From a virus: DNA of 35,642 nucleotides. Position numbers and translations under genes: made by a program. Shown in pieces: positions 10,901 to 19,388 of the stretch (the stretch's first letter is position 1; every line of letters begins with the position of its first letter). The stretch lies in the IMG/VR virus record IMGVR_UViG_3300020437_000025, positions 1 through 35,642 of that record. The stretch is one strand, 5' to 3'. The notes under the pieces were generated by a model. The model searched no databases and was not told where the DNA came from. It was given only the letters and a program-made list of their open reading frames with translations.

Positions 10901-13900
10901 CAATATCGTAATCAAAAGTGTAGTTACCAAGACTCGATGATGAATAAATGCTACTAGCGTTTGCTTTAATGTTTCTTATACTATAGTTTGTAGCTATCCC
11001 CAATCCTCTAGGAGTATAAGATTTAGGCCCCTGAGTCTGCTTTAGAGTCAACGTAGTAGCTGTTGCTACAAGATTGTACGCTTCAGGTCTATTTTTACCG
11101 GGAGTGGCGAATTTAACTCTTCTATGTGGCATGCCACCAACGATTGAGCGCATGTGAGGACTTTGAATTACGCCAGTATCGTCATCATGGTTGTTCGTAA
11201 TTTTCAAATTAGATTTAAAATTTGAAAAATCTGTTCCAGCTGAGGAACTGTATAGGCTAAATGGAAGGACCATATCTGCATCTGCATCAAGATATCCTTC
11301 TGTTCCAGTTGTGTCGGTTTTTGCAGTGTAAATCTTTTCCTCTTGTGGATCAATTACATCGTTACATTGCTTGAATTCATATATATCTGAGCTTTCTATT
11401 TTTATTTCTTTACCTGTTGCAATAATTGGCTTGTACAGGGACTTGTTTTTATTTGCTTTTCTGTTCGAACCAATGTTAAGAACATGAGAATTTTCTCCAG
11501 CAAACTTGTATGGTTTTGATAACTTTCGTAAAACATATGTTGAGCCACTTACATCAGTGTTCTTTCTTTGTCTTAGTTCTTCCCTATCTTTATTTGCAGA
11601 ATCACTACTAGATGTTATAAATTTATTTAAAATTCGACTCGCTCTATCGTTCCACCACAGACAATTATCAGATTGGCTATTACTTAGTGGTGCATGACCA
11701 TGCTGCCAATCATATAAAAGCTCGTTAACACCAAGAATCTGTCCTACAAGCTTCGGGTCTTTATATTCAAACTGTGGCGCTTGATGCTTATACTTACTTC
11801 TTTCTAAAGCGTGACTTTCAACAACGTCTTGGAGACCTAAGTTCATATCTGTAGTGGCAGGCTGAAGTTGCTGCAGCAGTTTAGCTAAAGAACCGTCGAT
11901 CCATTTATAGTATTCTATAAACCTCTCTAGATCTATGTCATTTTCAACTTTTGAGAAAAACCTTTCTCTGAGTTTTTCTAGTGACTTATATTCTTGCCTA
12001 TATTTGTATACCGGGTCTCCGATGAGATTGTTATATGATTCTATACCCGATAACATATTCAACATCTCTTTTGATATAACCTGGTACATACTCTTTTCAT
12101 AAGAGTGTAAATATGTAACGGGTCTGCTATCTAATTCAAAGATATCAACTTCTCGAGCTTTTATTTCGATTTTTGATTCAGATGCTAAGTTATCGACTGT
12201 AAAATTTCTCACACTTGACAGAAACTCTTGCTGAACTGCTCCCCTTTGATGCTGCAAATTGTATGTAACTGCTGGATATTTGTAACCCACAATAGGTCCG
12301 TAATCTCTTATATTTTTAGAAGAGCCACTTGCAAAGTCATATATGTAGCTTGTACTTGTGTTCAGCTCTTGGGTATCATCAAACTGCCAATTTAAGATTA
12401 ACGTATCTGCCTGCAGTCGCGACGGTCCTTGGTTTCCAGTCTTTCTATCTAGCGGATGTTCTCTTCCTATATTGTTCAAGCTTTTTGCGTGATATTGCAT
12501 ATCTTCTAAGCTTAGATTGTCATCCCAGACACTAAATGTTAAGGCCTTAGAATCAGCGATGTTAGATAAAGATCCTATTATGTTTTGCCTGTCTGCTCCC
12601 AAGAAAAAACTTTTGTTACCCGCCATCAAACTTTGATAATTTGCTTCAGTTATCGAGGAAGTTAAGTGAAACTGTAAAGTCTTTACTCCGATATCATACC
12701 TATAGCCAACAAATTCTACCTTATATTTTTGTGTAGATCTATTATCAGAGTTTAAAAGAGGACTACTTGTATCTTCAGTGTATTTAACTGCTAGGTACCA
12801 AGGAACATTTGCATAAACTTCGCTAAAATAATCAGTTGTTAACGTGTCAAAAATTGCTGCGGAGCTGGTTAACCTAAAATAGCACCCATTGTTTAAGGTG
12901 CTTGACTTTATTGTTTGAACCCTGAATCCTGAATTGTTTTGTGCAGTTACTGATAAGTTTGATCCTTCAACCTCATTTAAACCAAAAACAGAAGCTGTAA
13001 TGGCTGTCTTGTTATCGTCTATAACATAAGGGAAAAGTATATTTGCCTCGGCTGTTAGTGATGATGGTGAAGATTTACCCTCAATATAATTTCTTTCATT
13101 TGCCGCAGAAGCTGTTTGAAGTAATACTGTACCATTATTTGATCCGGTAAAGGCCATAGATTTAATTCTAAGTGCTTCATAGTTTGTGCTATTAGTCAAT
13201 ATTTTTTCAACATTTTGACCATACACATTTAAAGATATTAAACTTTCATCTACACCAAAACATCTAATAAGATTACGAAATGACTCATGGGTACCCTTAG
13301 TTTTATATATGTTCGGTAAATTTGCGTGTATTGCGTTTAAAATTTTGTTTTTTGTATTTTCTACTTTTGACTGTATAAATGCTTCTGATAAAGATGTTTT
13401 TGAATCTGCTATTCCAAATTTTAAATTATAAAAATATTCATTAAGATCTGCGCGGCTGGCGATGGGTGCGTCCTCTATTCTAAAGCCTTTTCCTAGAAGA
13501 TTTTGAACCGAAAAATTTTCTTCACCAAACATTTGCCTATAGGATATATTAAAGTCCTTTTCGCAACCAAGAACAGCATAAAAGTTTTCATTATGGTTTA
13601 CTGTGCCTTTTGCATAAATATAATCCCTATATTGACTAAAGCCAATCTTTGGTAAACCATCTATAAGCATCTTTATAGCGTCAAATTTTTGACCTATTGC
13701 TTGCAATAAAATAGAAAAATCACTATCTAAATTATTTGAGCCAGCTCGCGAATCGTATGCCCATTGCGGCACACTTTTAAATAGTGATGCATGATTTTGC
13801 TCATCCCAAGCTTGGCCAATCTTAACTAATGTGTCCAAACTTGTTTTGACATTTGCAGCCGATGAATTTATACTAGGGTCACCTGTTTCTATTTGGGTAG

Positions 13901-15155
13901 ATGTACTAGAGATAGTTATAGCTGATTTATTTGACCTAAACCCTGAAACATATCCAACAATTTCGCCATTATTTAAGCGTCCCGAATAATCAAGTACAAT
14001 CTTATCGTCTTCAATTTTGTTAGTGATACCCTCATTAAACTTAAAATATACACCCAAATCACTATTTATTCTTTCTTCGTCAGTAGCGCCATTAACTGGA
14101 AAATCAAAATAATTGCCTATCTCTTCGGCTGTTCTTTTTACTTTCCAAAACCTAAACTCGTCAATTGACCCACTTAATTTGCCATAACCTAAACCGCCAT
14201 TATTGTCTTTTTTTGCACGTAAAGCACCGAGAGAGGCATTAAAATAGCCATCGACTGATCCCATACTTGCCGCGTTGACTGAAATCTTGTGGTTAAAAGC
14301 TCCATCGACGTAAAGTTCTAACTGTAATTTAGAACCAGTGTGGTATGCGGTCAAAGCATAGTGGTGAAAACTTCCATCTGCTATTGATGCAGTTGTCAAA
14401 TTTTGACCAATTTGCTGACGATTTGCGCCGGCGGTACCAGACATATAAGTAACATACACTGGGGAACCACTACTAGCTGAAAGCTCTAGTAAAAAGCGAC
14501 CATAAGCACTAGTTCCCTCAGCTGAATCGACAGTGTGTGAATCAAACACAATTTCACTTTCTGTCTTCGATGAATCTATAAAAGAATTTTTTCGCAACCA
14601 AAATTCAACGGTGTTACCAATAGAAGGATCAATTTTTAAACTACTTTCTCTTTTTGTTGCACTATCCAAAACAGTCCCAACATAAGGGCCGCCGGAAAAC
14701 TTAATATATTGTGGGTTGTCTGATAAGCCGTATCTTCCACTTTTAGATCCATCAAGATCTCCCCAGCTTGAAGTTGAAAACCCAACATGGCCAACTTCAA
14801 GCGGATATTCATGTTGTAACACTGCGAGATCTATTGTACTAGCACTGAGTGACCAATTAATTTTCTCTAAAGCAGAACCATCATATGGATATGAATTGTG
14901 TATGTATTCAAAGGAATTTTTATAATACTTTTCCGCGCTGCCGTATGTAGCCCAAGTTGATGGTTCTCTGATATCTATCGCAGGTAGAACTCTTTCTACT
15001 AATTTTTTATAAGCAGACGCATATTCAGGAGATTCTACGACATCATTGTATCGCTCATTTTCTTCAGAAGATATTGGTGAGAAGCGGTCCCCGATAAATA
15101 CCTGACTTTTTCTTTCTTCTGATATTGGGTCAAGAAATTTGTTGTCTTTTTTCAT
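4974..15155 (-). CDS. Giant LamG-domain tail/baseplate protein (3393 aa)
   Basis: One uninterrupted frame from ATG 15155; its first bases overlap the preceding stop as ATGA. Residues about 120-375 read as a LamG/concanavalin-A-like jelly roll: NTVEFWLRK, then DGSFHHYALT, LELYVDG and SIDEFRFWKVKRTAEEI. A second LamG-like stretch spans about 670-920 (NVPWYLAVKY, FSVWDDNLSLEDM). Between them, near 618, is KGTHESFRNLIRCFGVDES, resembling a helical motif of phage tail-fibre or baseplate proteins. Residues about 1000-1150 are helical and charged. Near 1570 is NDFGYSWITAS, and near 1775 is GPYGWPTWKQLRGG, which I associate with giant structural proteins of marine phages. The C-terminus has NWPYDYFSFVEL. 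LamG folds usually bind glycans, so a receptor-contacting or fibre role is likely (inference). Neighbouring gp6/gp25-like genes place it at the baseplate. Confidence 0.88.
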   Translation of the reverse strand: MKKDNKFLDPISEERKSQVFIGDRFSPISSEENERYNDVVESPEYASAYKKLVERVLPAIDIREPSTWATYGSAEKYYKNSFEYIHNSYPYDGSALEKINWSLSASTIDLAVLQHEYPLEVGHVGFSTSSWGDLDGSKSGRYGLSDNPQYIKFSGGPYVGTVLDSATKRESSLKIDPSIGNTVEFWLRKNSFIDSSKTESEIVFDSHTVDSAEGTSAYGRFLLELSASSGSPVYVTYMSGTAGANRQQIGQNLTTASIADGSFHHYALTAYHTGSKLQLELYVDGAFNHKISVNAASMGSVDGYFNASLGALRAKKDNNGGLGYGKLSGSIDEFRFWKVKRTAEEIGNYFDFPVNGATDEERINSDLGVYFKFNEGITNKIEDDKIVLDYSGRLNNGEIVGYVSGFRSNKSAITISSTSTQIETGDPSINSSAANVKTSLDTLVKIGQAWDEQNHASLFKSVPQWAYDSRAGSNNLDSDFSILLQAIGQKFDAIKMLIDGLPKIGFSQYRDYIYAKGTVNHNENFYAVLGCEKDFNISYRQMFGEENFSVQNLLGKGFRIEDAPIASRADLNEYFYNLKFGIADSKTSLSEAFIQSKVENTKNKILNAIHANLPNIYKTKGTHESFRNLIRCFGVDESLISLNVYGQNVEKILTNSTNYEALRIKSMAFTGSNNGTVLLQTASAANERNYIEGKSSPSSLTAEANILFPYVIDDNKTAITASVFGLNEVEGSNLSVTAQNNSGFRVQTIKSSTLNNGCYFRLTSSAAIFDTLTTDYFSEVYANVPWYLAVKYTEDTSSPLLNSDNRSTQKYKVEFVGYRYDIGVKTLQFHLTSSITEANYQSLMAGNKSFFLGADRQNIIGSLSNIADSKALTFSVWDDNLSLEDMQYHAKSLNNIGREHPLDRKTGNQGPSRLQADTLILNWQFDDTQELNTSTSYIYDFASGSSKNIRDYGPIVGYKYPAVTYNLQHQRGAVQQEFLSSVRNFTVDNLASESKIEIKAREVDIFELDSRPVTYLHSYEKSMYQVISKEMLNMLSGIESYNNLIGDPVYKYRQEYKSLEKLRERFFSKVENDIDLERFIEYYKWIDGSLAKLLQQLQPATTDMNLGLQDVVESHALERSKYKHQAPQFEYKDPKLVGQILGVNELLYDWQHGHAPLSNSQSDNCLWWNDRASRILNKFITSSSDSANKDREELRQRKNTDVSGSTYVLRKLSKPYKFAGENSHVLNIGSNRKANKNKSLYKPIIATGKEIKIESSDIYEFKQCNDVIDPQEEKIYTAKTDTTGTEGYLDADADMVLPFSLYSSSAGTDFSNFKSNLKITNNHDDDTGVIQSPHMRSIVGGMPHRRVKFATPGKNRPEAYNLVATATTLTLKQTQGPKSYTPRGLGIATNYSIRNIKANASSIYSSSSLGNYTFDYDIVMTSGRNVNNSYLIESGSIIITPVSEGYVAGLPDFTSPVRGRAEHIIVNQFSSPGGPETQGVYGRDKESGEYSVYNTLNYRNLSIRQPLNKLSAEKSEQFGFRLGSTVNASMHMTNRNHFYSVISGSDGDVYGKQIRPDNQFVQHAIPQNDFGYSWITASALNSKFDFVEANDGFGHQHMFDTGSAKAIQFLSASLFGSYVNRTEVGDGIVTRRIFGIDVEDSDLSYNSSGVQIDFLGFIPVDLAGLNTHIVDETNTDTNTIGQSIVLSFDEEWTEGSSALVNANYINQSFSGQRLSIRSSGNVTLTEATETSSEDGDIDLTAAVAVFGNSYGYGVATILNSIILNRQGPYGWPTWKQLRGGNHPIIRAHRKTNTFSRVFLGDPTVGVSSIIQAEETPSMNIAAQTHRNISSDAYVRARFLDDKPSFNKSRMVKNYIEPIASTKSKPIRITIHGGQSVRVPNGQQVQYTDGANPSLPQYFTAKREEQPRMTQRLRESLWVMDGVYYEELNIPASKVSTYKETLQNDLTTFSNEELIKDIRLKEKDYHKSFDMISNITIDSTKEALPLEVSYLETIYPREANAYTENARERVNFDYFPFNSSRDLRNQALTGNISNNVNNTLLFLTGNNGFYAFSEFVSNNTDDYKNSIFGKFDILRLGRASSTDDSKVIPYYITSSTWVLDSRKDFTTKPVDITKSFLNDGNAFLVGDTTTQGKLGEGLLQNDFSTFPLGMNNLYGTPPISLVYNRRIPQPHSTAVYLSGEAKWEAADTTRGPFYDSYSDYSEEIINVAPDHSIVPEFRMSEIVEDAIRGDRDYPNIGNDFLTLTGAIYQNSSGDVNVGGNFFKTYSNSDFLKYFSLYDENTIGAPNDPELPLKHARINLKCKAAMKFLPYKGFYPAERAVELAKLFNDNYLSDDLIDAARVKVPAAGSLTTTQARRYAKLRANASRYQASKPLFGPGLLLNSIKSGIAVDYPIFSGSFDSVYNNLPELTIMTDFSTISMPSTNLFTGSLINNSLGASNLGIPRLTGSVVERIQFEDLLSPTNIFGKSMYDNEPHPSASLIYGDQHFHKIIERPGLFGRFDEDDAQERLGITFANTRRAFSRQISPYTMASQNFAAETVNFFLEDGHLTTAISKPIRERFEAGTYKMRVHLNNINTVMYDRHSAFGPPVDDSAQGVNLTQYTQVGSTATKPSFTLTFNDHHGSGGSVQYNVNAATASHFMPQLVFTDENNKSLHVFLYNEDHFTAPSNPSSESGAVKIYLTSSANAGVKSIFTSNGAGNHWAFGQDDHVALINVKNALGTAVATSFETALTNADLGLDVTINKSSNNLTVTSNVFGPRNNFSYAESQKGDGEPFDSSAPHLQSFVGSMLTFPVFNSSGLPSEGSYQDGTTGAKAKLEGKVYTQTHSGFISIITDGEPGQPASFTTSTVTSKTEHGFAPFVPPFLDPNATPYVEITFTPTESRVYGAPEIIEKSTYEYYNFHTAPSNANFNTNYKQSMSLSASLNLGMCVTLRTDNLEQIEGHQPDAANGFNLQQVDPNNLLQRWVIQTKWETPVMDFSDVKASAYNLQTDAITQVSGSPWKTRYWDTYYERGLPKAGSTTGTFLTGSTGMWHQKGTILNEKDAKGYFLSIKDVAQADGSGGLAEKLGFNNENEPSVGGLKRAKNYRSRIGLVEDRKIVKEAIVAIPYTVREDLENIIEFVKLNDQYYQIAKQNVEEVRNQMKTTPLTDRILTIESYNSYKAEMDIRTKVPTSDAPIDAIEYQLFMMDEYILPPQFDFTRVPRNAAARDIPTPFMMYFFQFHASFDREDLSNIWQNLYPKSPESTASPRYSYTNEQLLGRLRPHNDISYVSHYLETVELNGSPLCPADNPRSLFSPSGDNKTRWMVFKVKQRGVNSLEKIRRRSIDPREENIESLQYLAAAKSSETGLTLPKNLPGRREDGTMDLQFNWPYDYFSFVELIKLDAKIDSFNYLNNDE

Positions 15156-16990
15156 GAATCAACTCTAAATCTAAACTTTTCCTGTTGCTCTATGTAATTA
15201 GATCCATCTTTAAAAACAAATGAAATTTCATAAGCGTTATTTTTCTCAAGTAAAGACATATCTAAATCAAAGAAGGAGCCACTTACATCATATGACAAAG
15301 ATGAATAACTAGGCGTACTTCCTGTAGAATATGATATTACATCATAATTGTCAGAAACTTTAGTTATTTTATAATATAAGTCTCTTATTGTGTTAACCGG
15401 AGCTGTATTCTTAGCAACAGTGTAGATATTAGGTTGCCAATTTTTATTTCTTGTGTACACTCTCAATGTTGTTTTTTCAGTTTGTAGATAAGAGTCCTTT
15501 AGATTTGTTATAGAAACTTTATAATTTGGCACTACATATGAATTGTCTGATGTCTGTGTCTTTACACTAAAAGACCCTGTTACTCCAAGTGGGGTCAGAG
15601 ATGCGCCTGTTCCATCTGATTTGTACCACATGTCGTATAATTCTGTCTGGGCGCCGGCGTACTCGAATTGTGCTTTATAAACCCCTGTACTAACTTTGCT
15701 AGCAGTTATAAAAGTTAGTGCTCCTGCAGATACACCTCCAGCTTGAACAAGTGTTTGAGCTGTACCACCAGTAGAAGAAGTCATCAATTGTGCCAAGACA
15801 TAGTTTGAAGGTGCTGGAATGTCTATAAAGCTCCCGTTTTGGCGATTGTACAAGTAGATGCTATTAAGGTTATTGGCTGCTGGAACAAGAGGGCTGGATT
15901 TTACTATGCTGTTGCGGTCATCCCTTATCGAATCATTCCATTGTGCTTCTATTTGAGGCTTTAAGAAAAACTCATGAGAACTTCTAGAATAAAACTTTTT
16001 AGTGTAATAAGATCTATCTTTAGAGCCATTCTCAAAATCATCCCGTAATTTTAATACAATCCCATAGTTTGGAAGACCATGGCCGCCTGCAAACTGAGCT
16101 ATGGTTGCTTCAGAATTCTCCATTGTAGTACTGATAATCGTGTTTCCATGAAACCCTGGAACAGATTGAGTAAGTGTCAGAATAGCTCCGCCGCGGTTTG
16201 TTGTTATTTTGCTATCAAAATCTGAACTAAGTCTACGGTGAATATCCTTTGTAATGTCTGCTGCGGAAGCACTCATCTTTAGAAAAACATTGTTGCCAAC
16301 CGTATACGTTGATTCATTGATAAAAGTGTATACAACTTTTTTACCTTCATGAGAAAATATAGTAAGAGAATCGTTGACAGTTGGCACCCCCAGAAGCTCC
16401 ACTGATGCGGAGGCTGCTTGGCCAGTGTTGTTTTGGTTCTTTAGCCACTCTTCTGTCCAAGGTGTTATATCTATCTCTATGTTTTCTGTACCAGATTCTA
16501 GTGACTGAGTATATTCTAAAGGTATATTTACTTTTGAAGCATAACTGGAACTTAAGTAATCTGAACCAGTAGTGTGCCAGGGTACTCCGGAACTAGCTGA
16601 AGCCCAATTGCTCGCGCCCAAGTTTAAGTAACTTTCCATGTCTAAGCCATCACCCTCTGTCCAGTCTCTAACAATTGGATGCACTATGACAGTATAATTT
16701 TCAGGAGTTGTTTGCCCATGAGGCGTGTTCGAAAGCTTTAATTTAAACTTTGCTGAACCGGAAGCTGGTATTTTTCCAGAAGTCCTATCTGATGCAATTG
16801 TATTCACTGGGAACTCTAGAAGTATTCTAGTTTGCTCGACAGAACTTGAACTGGCCTGGCCATATATAGAAAACAACTCTAATATATCTGATGCGCCCAT
16901 ATTGGCCTTCGTAGACCTAGCAGTCAAATTTTCTCTTAAAGCATTAGCAATTGTATTGTCTTTAGTTGAATTATATCTTTTAATACTCAT
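15152..16990 (-). CDS. Baseplate/tail appendage protein (612 aa), DNRLRE-like N-terminal region
   Basis: ATG at 16990 overlaps the stop of the gp6-like gene by one base (TAATG), and its own TGA overlaps the next start as ATGA. Both arrangements point to tight translational coupling. Residues about 20-190 resemble a DNRLRE-type beta-sandwich: a Ser-rich start, RILLEFPV, AKFKLKLSN, VHPIVRDWTEGDG and a later WTEEWLKN. In that family the hydrophobic strands and the WTE segment are characteristic; the match is by eye and tentative. The C-terminal half is Ser/Thr/Tyr-rich and beta-predicted, ending in SFVFKDGSNYIEQQEKFRF. It has no transmembrane segment. Position directly between the wedge protein and the giant LamG protein suggests it links the wedge to the fibre. 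Other possibilities include a separate fibre subunit. Confidence 0.83.
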   Translation of the reverse strand: MSIKRYNSTKDNTIANALRENLTARSTKANMGASDILELFSIYGQASSSSVEQTRILLEFPVNTIASDRTSGKIPASGSAKFKLKLSNTPHGQTTPENYTVIVHPIVRDWTEGDGLDMESYLNLGASNWASASSGVPWHTTGSDYLSSSYASKVNIPLEYTQSLESGTENIEIDITPWTEEWLKNQNNTGQAASASVELLGVPTVNDSLTIFSHEGKKVVYTFINESTYTVGNNVFLKMSASAADITKDIHRRLSSDFDSKITTNRGGAILTLTQSVPGFHGNTIISTTMENSEATIAQFAGGHGLPNYGIVLKLRDDFENGSKDRSYYTKKFYSRSSHEFFLKPQIEAQWNDSIRDDRNSIVKSSPLVPAANNLNSIYLYNRQNGSFIDIPAPSNYVLAQLMTSSTGGTAQTLVQAGGVSAGALTFITASKVSTGVYKAQFEYAGAQTELYDMWYKSDGTGASLTPLGVTGSFSVKTQTSDNSYVVPNYKVSITNLKDSYLQTEKTTLRVYTRNKNWQPNIYTVAKNTAPVNTIRDLYYKITKVSDNYDVISYSTGSTPSYSSLSYDVSGSFFDLDMSLLEKNNAYEISFVFKDGSNYIEQQEKFRFRVDS

Positions 16991-18810
16991 TATCCTACTA
17001 TGGTCCCCTTAATATCGTCGATAAATTTAATTTCCCAAATACTATTCTCTGGGATGAAAATATAACTGTCATCTGGTGATGTGTTGGTTTCAACATCGTA
17101 ATAGTAATCTGTATAGCTTGACCCAACAATTGAACTGACCTTTACGCCGTCCAAGATAGGAACGCTTGCGACCTCTGGTATGGATTGTATAATTCTCATA
17201 ATCTCTGTTTTGTACAGAGGTTCACCAATTTCTGGTGGTATTGACGACAATTCCTCAAACAGCCTTAATTTAATTGCAGATATTGCTGTCTGTTGATTTA
17301 CATTTCTCTTTAAAACTACTTTGAAATCAATTCCAAAATTTATGATATTTGCGTCATAAATGTCAACGCTGTCAGAGATCATTCTGACTGAATCTATCCA
17401 AGTTTTTACATTCTGTTTTAATAGATTAGTGGGCGCCTGAAGTTTTCCATTCGCACCTTCTGCCACCAGGAACATGTTCAAGTTTCTTCTCAGGTCGTTT
17501 GTGTCTCTAATAATTGATGCTCTTTTAATCGCGCCATAGATTTCGGGCATTGAGTAAACCATCGAAACATAGTCTTGTTTTGTTACCGCCCTTCCTTGAG
17601 CCCCATAGGTTCCTAGATATCTTCTTTTTAATTCTTCCGTATTTGGGATTGAGATGTTCCCGTTTATTGGCTCCTCATTATATATTTCTATGTTGTTTTT
17701 TATAAAAGAAACTTTTGATGGATCTAATAACTGCTCGTTTTCAAAAAACAATATCGGCTCTACAACTTGAGTCACTGTACCGACTGCTGCATTTGTATTT
17801 TCTACCGTATTGCTGCGATATGTTACGGTGATCGTAGTGTTTTGAGGCGCAACACCCAAGGTATCTGAAGAGGCCAGGTTTGTTGGGTCTGATTTTGGAG
17901 ATGCCACATATTCTTTACCTGAAAGCTTGAGAGTCACTTTCGAAGGTTCTGCGATTGCATTAGTTTTTAAGTCTTGACTTGAACCGTGACCAAAGACTAA
18001 GAATGTGCGGTCTATTGATTTTTCGACTATGTGACGACGAGGAACAGGAACCGGCTTTAATATTGCCTTAACTAAAGAGTCTTGGTTCGCCGGATCTACT
18101 ATAGGCTTATAGATCGTGTTTTGACTTAAATGGTCAACTTGAAAAAAGTCGTTTTTGTTGGAGTCTTGAACTTTTAATATTTCCGTAATCGATGGATCTG
18201 GTATTTCCACCTTTAAAAATCTTTGATAGTTACCTACATCAACCGTGTATGTTTTTTCTTCTCCTGATACAACTGGAACTGTTGACTTTAATACATAGTA
18301 ATTTATCCTAGAGCCGTCAGCCACTGTGTTGTATCCAACAATTTGAGAATTATCAGCCGTTAATCTTTTGTCTGCCATTTGAGTAAAAATCGAGCCGGCA
18401 GCTGATCTATATTTTGAGCCGGCTCGAACTGTAACAATATAATTAGTATCGATACCTGTCCCAGTTGAGTTGGCTGGACACAGGACGTGAACAGCTAATT
18501 CACCTACTCCTACTGGATTCAGTGCCGGGCTCACACCATAAGATTGTATTATTCTTACTGCTACCTCTGGATCTCTTGTGTATGATAAGATTGACTCATT
18601 TGCGTTATGATCCAAATAATAATGCAACTGGTCTCCAACATATGAAACCAAATCAAACATCATTGAGCCAAAAGACGATTTTTTGAAATCTTTATATGTA
18701 TCCGGGTAGTTTCTTTTAATATACTGAACCAAGTCTTCTTTTATTTCAGAAAAACTTGTTCTGGTGTAATCAACTTCTTGTACTTCTCTGGTTCTATTTG
18801 TAGTCATCAT
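16990..18810 (-). CDS. Baseplate wedge protein, T4 gp6-like / Baseplate_J family
   Basis: About 606 aa, close to T4 gp6 length. The frame also has a TTG at 18813; ATGs at 18810 and 18807 follow an AAGAGAG ribosome site (18815-18821), and 18807 has the more usual spacing. Family hallmarks are an N-terminal helical block SSFGSMMFDLVSYVGDQL (about 45-65), then NESILSYTRDPEVA and IIQSYGVSP. In the second half is a Baseplate_J-like core: GAQGRAVTKQDYVSMVYSMP followed by IYGAIKRASIIRD, then INFGIDFKVVLKRNV and AIKLRLFEEL. In T4, gp6 dimers form the inner wedge ring that encloses the hub and triggers sheath contraction. The gp25-like gene directly upstream in the transcript reproduces the usual gp25-gp6 pairing of contractile tails. 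Confidence in the family is high; identity as gp6 itself is by analogy. Confidence 0.93.
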   Translation of the reverse strand: MMTTNRTREVQEVDYTRTSFSEIKEDLVQYIKRNYPDTYKDFKKSSFGSMMFDLVSYVGDQLHYYLDHNANESILSYTRDPEVAVRIIQSYGVSPALNPVGVGELAVHVLCPANSTGTGIDTNYIVTVRAGSKYRSAAGSIFTQMADKRLTADNSQIVGYNTVADGSRINYYVLKSTVPVVSGEEKTYTVDVGNYQRFLKVEIPDPSITEILKVQDSNKNDFFQVDHLSQNTIYKPIVDPANQDSLVKAILKPVPVPRRHIVEKSIDRTFLVFGHGSSQDLKTNAIAEPSKVTLKLSGKEYVASPKSDPTNLASSDTLGVAPQNTTITVTYRSNTVENTNAAVGTVTQVVEPILFFENEQLLDPSKVSFIKNNIEIYNEEPINGNISIPNTEELKRRYLGTYGAQGRAVTKQDYVSMVYSMPEIYGAIKRASIIRDTNDLRRNLNMFLVAEGANGKLQAPTNLLKQNVKTWIDSVRMISDSVDIYDANIINFGIDFKVVLKRNVNQQTAISAIKLRLFEELSSIPPEIGEPLYKTEIMRIIQSIPEVASVPILDGVKVSSIVGSSYTDYYYDVETNTSPDDSYIFIPENSIWEIKFIDDIKGTIVG

Positions 18811-18814
18811 CAAT

Positions 18815-18821
18815 CTCTCTT
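18815..18821 (-). promoter_or_regulatory. Ribosome-binding site of gp6-like gene
   Basis: The minus strand reads AAGAGAG, 4 nt before the ATG at 18810 and 7 nt before the ATG at 18807. It excludes the TTG at 18813 as the likely start and slightly favours 18807. Confidence 0.55.
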
Positions 18822-18839
18822 AAAATTATAAGTCCCAAT

Positions 18840-19337
18840 TCAAACAAACTGCCCTAAATTTAAACCTCTTGCTACCATTGGGCGGTTAACCGCGTCGATG
18901 GCACCCATGACATCCTGAAGAAAAACTTCTTTAGTTATAAAATCTAAACCAAATACTATTTCATCTGATAATCCTAGGTCAGTTATTGCATATGTTATTG
19001 TCAATGTTGAAACACCCTCATCTAGTTGGTCACTTGTTGAATTGAAACCTGCGTTTATCAGTGTTATATTTGGGAGATATTTTGCTAATTGTTTTTGTAT
19101 CTTTGTTTTAATATCTAGAAACTCTAGTGATTCTGGACTTTCAAATAAATAATTTGCTAGACCAATACCAAGATCAGGATTCATTGGCCATTCGCCTGGT
19201 ATTGTTTGCAACAAAAACAAAAAATCTTGCTTCAACGAAGCCGCGGCATTATTGACAGAAGCATAAGGACCAACCGTCTCGTCGATGCGCAGCGGCCATT
19301 TTGGTTGAATTTGGTTTTTTGTTTGTAAAATAGCCAT
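18840..19337 (-). CDS. Baseplate wedge protein, T4 gp25-like (GPW_gp25 family)
   Basis: 165 aa, ATG at 19337 with GAGGT (19344-19348) 6 nt upstream. Residues 26-70 carry the family signature: repeated Ala/Ser helix, then FLLQTIPGEW, PMNPDLGIGL and ANYLFE (residues 41-66). This matches the conserved gp25 pattern of a Trp/Pro-Glu-Phe-Gly-like turn and helix. Residues 78-99 (IQKQLAKYLPNITLINAGF) and 111-122 (TLTITYAITDLG) fit the conserved C-terminal beta strand and helix. In contractile tails gp25 sits at the inner baseplate, where it nucleates sheath polymerisation and contacts gp6. The C-terminal extension after residue 125 is longer than T4 gp25 (132 aa). It lies immediately upstream of the gp6-like gene in the same transcript. 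Confidence 0.93.
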   Translation of the reverse strand: MAILQTKNQIQPKWPLRIDETVGPYASVNNAAASLKQDFLFLLQTIPGEWPMNPDLGIGLANYLFESPESLEFLDIKTKIQKQLAKYLPNITLINAGFNSTSDQLDEGVSTLTITYAITDLGLSDEIVFGLDFITKEVFLQDVMGAIDAVNRPMVARGLNLGQFV

Positions 19338-19355
19338 AAATAAACCTCAGTATTA

Positions 19356-19388
19356 AATAGTAGTGTTAACAATAAATGTTTTACTATT
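19356..19388. other. Weak inverted repeat in the 50-nt gap between the giant gene and gp25
   Basis: Arms AATAGTA (19356-19362) and TACTATT (19382-19388) are perfect reverse complements flanking about 19 nt. This is the longest non-coding gap in the window. In the minus-strand transcript the hairpin would start at the stop codon of the 3844-aa gene and precede the gp25 ribosome site. Arms are all but two bases A/T and there is no following T-run, so a terminator is unlikely; an mRNA-processing or attenuation element is possible. Confidence 0.3.
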
